Below are positions 8,095-10,366 of a stretch of DNA of 10,366 bases, in pieces (within the stretch, counting starts at the first letter, position 1; each line of letters begins with the position of its first letter). Origin of the DNA: Kiritimatiellia bacterium (GTDB lineage: Bacteria > Verrucomicrobiota > Kiritimatiellia > RFP12 > UBA1067); the NCBI GenBank assembly GCA_017959645.1, contig JAGDAE010000168.1, positions 1 to 10,366 of the forward strand, read 5' to 3'. The notes under the pieces are model-generated. The model worked only from the letters and a program-made list of their open reading frames with translations. It was not told where the DNA came from and searched no databases. The position numbers and the translations under genes were made by a program.

Positions 8095-10366
8095 ATGATC
8101 GAGTCAAAGAAACCCGTAAGCGCGCTCGCGAACTGGATCGACGCCGCGATTGTCGCGGTAGTGGCGGCGATAGCGTATTTCCCGTCGGTCGCCGACTATG
8201 CGTTTCCCGGCGAGGGCGCGCGGCTGATGACGCTATGGGCGGGGCTGGACGCCGTCCCGATCGCCCCGCATCCGGTGATGCGGCTGTTTGCCGGGTTCTT
8301 CGGCGGCGGAAATCTGCTTGCGCCGGTGTGCGGAACGGTCTCGGCCGTCTGCATGTACCTGACTGTCTCGTTCTTCGTTCGCGAACGCATAGACGGCGAA
8401 TCCGTCGCCGCGCATTCCGCGTTCGCCGGACGGCTCGCGGGACTGTCCGCGGCATTGCTGTTCGTCTTTGCGCCGGCGGTGCGCGAGTCGGCGACGCGGC
8501 TTTCGAGCAGTTCGTTCGACGCGGCCTGGGCGTTCGTATCGTTCGCGCTCATGATCGGCTATGCGCGCGCGCCGAAGAAAGCCGGGCCGCTCTTCCCGGT
8601 CCTGATCGGCGCGGCGTCCGGTTTCGGGCTCGTCGATTCGCCGCTTTTCATACTGCTCGCGCCCGGCTACATTCTCGGCGTATGGGCGGTTTCCGGCAAG
8701 CGCGGCGGCAAGCCGTACGGCGCGGCGGCCGGATTCCTCGCGGTTGCGGTCGCGACCTTCTACTGCTGCATGTTCCTGGGCGACGCCGATCTTACCGGCG
8801 TGTTCCGCTCGCACTGGCGCGAACTGCGCGGCTGGCTCTCGCTGGACGGATGGATGTTCATCGTATTCTTCGCGGTTCTGCCGTTCGCAATGGCGCTTTT
8901 CTCGAGCCACAAGGCGTTCAATATGCGAAGCGACATTTCGCAGTGGCTGTATCACATCGCGATGAGTGCGGTCTCGATACTTGCGGTCGCCACGCCGCTT
9001 TCGCCTTCGGCGCTGATGGCCCCGTACGGCGAACTGCCGGTCGCCGCCTGCGCCTGCGCCGCCGCGACGGCCGGATATCTTCTCGCCTACTGGTTTCTGC
9101 TTTCGGTCGCCAAGGTGCGGATGAACGAGTCTGTCGACAAGCCGCCGGTCGCGCTCAAGGGCCGCCCGATCGCGTTGGCGGCGCTGCCGGTTCTCGCCCT
9201 GACCTACGCGTCCACCGTAATGCTCGCGCTCATATCGTTCGACGGCGAGCGCGGCAGATTCGCCGATCAGGCGGCGTCGAAGCTGCTGGACGATCTCGGC
9301 GACAGGACATGGTTCGTGACCGACGGCGTTCTCGACGACCATCTGCGGCTCGAGGCGGCGCGGCGCGGCAAGGAGCTCAATCTCGTCTGCCTGCAGCGCG
9401 ATCTCGACAGGGACTATCTGGAGAGACTCTCCGGGCTGGTCAAGGAGAAGAACGTCGGCGGAGACAAGAACGCCGATCTCGTCCTCTCGCTCGAGCTTGG
9501 CGTTCTGCCGTTCGTCCAGGATTGGTTCGCGGCCGACCCCGAGATCGGCAAAAAAGTCGCGATTTTCGGCGCCCCCGATCTGTGGTATGCGGCGGGGATC
9601 AAGGCGATTCCGGAATTCCTGTTCTTCGGCGCCGACCCCGGGCGCGGAGCCGACTGGGGGGCATGGAAGGAGTTCGACGCAGTCCTCTCCGCACCGAAAG
9701 GGTGGGGCAGCTACCGGCTCCGGGACGACTGCGATCCGGTCGACCTGATGCGGCTTTCGCTTCGCCGCCATCTCGGACTCGTCGCCAACGACCGCGGCGT
9801 GATGCTTCAGGATGACGGCGACGACGATGGTGCGTTCGCCATGTACGAGCTGGTGCTGAACGAGATAGACGCCGACAATGTGTGCGCGCTTTTCAACGAA
9901 TTCGAGATGGCCCGAACCGGCTTCGCCGGCGCGGTCGCGAAGAAGCGCGAACTGGAAAAGAGCCTCAAGCAGATAGTGGACGACAAAGACCGCCGCTACG
10001 TGCTGTGGAAGCTTGCCGCGCACTACGGCTACATCCGCAGCCCCGAGATATTCGTTCGCCTCGGCTTCAGCTGGGCGCGCTCGGGGCGTCCGGGCGAGGC
10101 GTTGAGCCAGATCCGCCGCGCGATCGATTTCGTGCCCACCGACAAGCGCGCGACGCTGTTCAACATGATGGCGGCGCTCTACGCAAGCGACAGCGAATCG
10201 AGAAAATCGCGGGAGATGTACCGCGAAATTCTCGCCAAAGACGCCGACAACCACGACGCGCTCATCGGCATGATGCGGCTCGAGCTGATGGACGGCGACG
10301 GCGACAAGGCGCTGGAGTATCTGGCGCGGGCGGCCGGCGCGGCGGGGGACGATTCGCGCGGGCGGA
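8095..10366 (+). CDS. Polytopic membrane protein with C-terminal TPR-like helices, DUF2723/GT117-like (3' end outside window)
   Basis: The frame runs open from ATG 8095 off the right edge, giving 757 codons. The first 381 residues are strongly hydrophobic, with about nine to eleven membrane segments (for example 16-32, 72-95, 113-128, 142-158, 167-195, 209-228, 252-270, 287-305, 313-337 and 358-381). A soluble alpha/beta stretch follows (about 390-565), then TPR-like helix pairs (about 572-593, 651-682, 684-717 and 719-750; the third and clearest has LFNMMAALYASDSESRKSREMYREI-type spacing). An early loop with PGE (38-40) and HP (59-60) sits where DUF2723 (CAZy GT117) proteins carry WDxGE and GHPPG, so a divergent member that may transfer sugars from a lipid carrier is suggested; the usual aspartate of WDxGE is absent here. 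Placement in this family is inference; an unrelated TPR membrane protein is possible. It starts 40 bases after metY and is probably co-transcribed with it. Confidence 0.85.
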   Translation, partial: MIESKKPVSALANWIDAAIVAVVAAIAYFPSVADYAFPGEGARLMTLWAGLDAVPIAPHPVMRLFAGFFGGGNLLAPVCGTVSAVCMYLTVSFFVRERIDGESVAAHSAFAGRLAGLSAALLFVFAPAVRESATRLSSSSFDAAWAFVSFALMIGYARAPKKAGPLFPVLIGAASGFGLVDSPLFILLAPGYILGVWAVSGKRGGKPYGAAAGFLAVAVATFYCCMFLGDADLTGVFRSHWRELRGWLSLDGWMFIVFFAVLPFAMALFSSHKAFNMRSDISQWLYHIAMSAVSILAVATPLSPSALMAPYGELPVAACACAAATAGYLLAYWFLLSVAKVRMNESVDKPPVALKGRPIALAALPVLALTYASTVMLALISFDGERGRFADQAASKLLDDLGDRTWFVTDGVLDDHLRLEAARRGKELNLVCLQRDLDRDYLERLSGLVKEKNVGGDKNADLVLSLELGVLPFVQDWFAADPEIGKKVAIFGAPDLWYAAGIKAIPEFLFFGADPGRGADWGAWKEFDAVLSAPKGWGSYRLRDDCDPVDLMRLSLRRHLGLVANDRGVMLQDDGDDDGAFAMYELVLNEIDADNVCALFNEFEMARTGFAGAVAKKRELEKSLKQIVDDKDRRYVLWKLAAHYGYIRSPEIFVRLGFSWARSGRPGEALSQIRRAIDFVPTDKRATLFNMMAALYASDSESRKSREMYREILAKDADNHDALIGMMRLELMDGDGDKALEYLARAAGAAGDDSRGR

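Noticed and set aside
8233..10254. Long open frame of 673 codons on the minus strand
   Set aside because: It lies entirely opposite the membrane/TPR gene. Its translation is arginine- and glutamate-rich without domains or membrane segments, as expected of an antisense frame in high-GC coding DNA.

Overview
The window reads as ordinary chromosome from a high-GC bacterium, most likely an uncultured member of the Kiritimatiellota (Verrucomicrobia/PVC group). This assignment is inference. It rests on a giant repeat-rich surface protein that combines Listeria-Bacteroides (InlB B-type) repeats, a 'LSFWW' beta-sandwich module and YDG/MBG-like repeats, and on a large polytopic membrane protein with a TPR tail. 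No 16S or other phylogenetic marker is present, and uvrA and metY were not compared with other sequences.

Layout, all on the + strand and densely packed. (1) From 1 to 3951 lies the 3' part of a very large surface or secreted protein whose N-terminus is off the left edge. In order it holds three InlB-type repeats, one beta-sandwich module, four copies of a two-domain super-repeat, and a lineage-type C-terminal beta-rich region. (2) Nine bases later, uvrA (3961-6696) encodes a complete UvrA nucleotide-excision-repair ATPase. (3) After an 83-base gap with a consensus extended -10 promoter (TGATATAAT at 6740-6748) comes metY (6780-8054), a complete PLP-dependent O-acetylhomoserine sulfhydrylase. 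(4) After a 40-base gap with a strong Shine-Dalgarno, a multi-pass membrane protein with C-terminal TPR-like helices, resembling the DUF2723/GT117 family, runs from 8095 off the right edge.

The four genes do not form an obvious pathway: cell-surface adhesion, DNA repair, sulfur amino-acid synthesis and a membrane (possibly glycosyl-transfer) function. They look like co-directional neighbours, with at least one transcription restart before metY. I found no tRNA, rRNA, CRISPR array, insertion sequence, att site or convincing intrinsic terminator. No stretch over 100 bases lacks a gene. I did not find a new defence system or mobile system. The parts most worth a second look are the repeat architecture and C-terminal region of the surface protein, the placement of uvrA directly behind it, and the divergent membrane/TPR protein.
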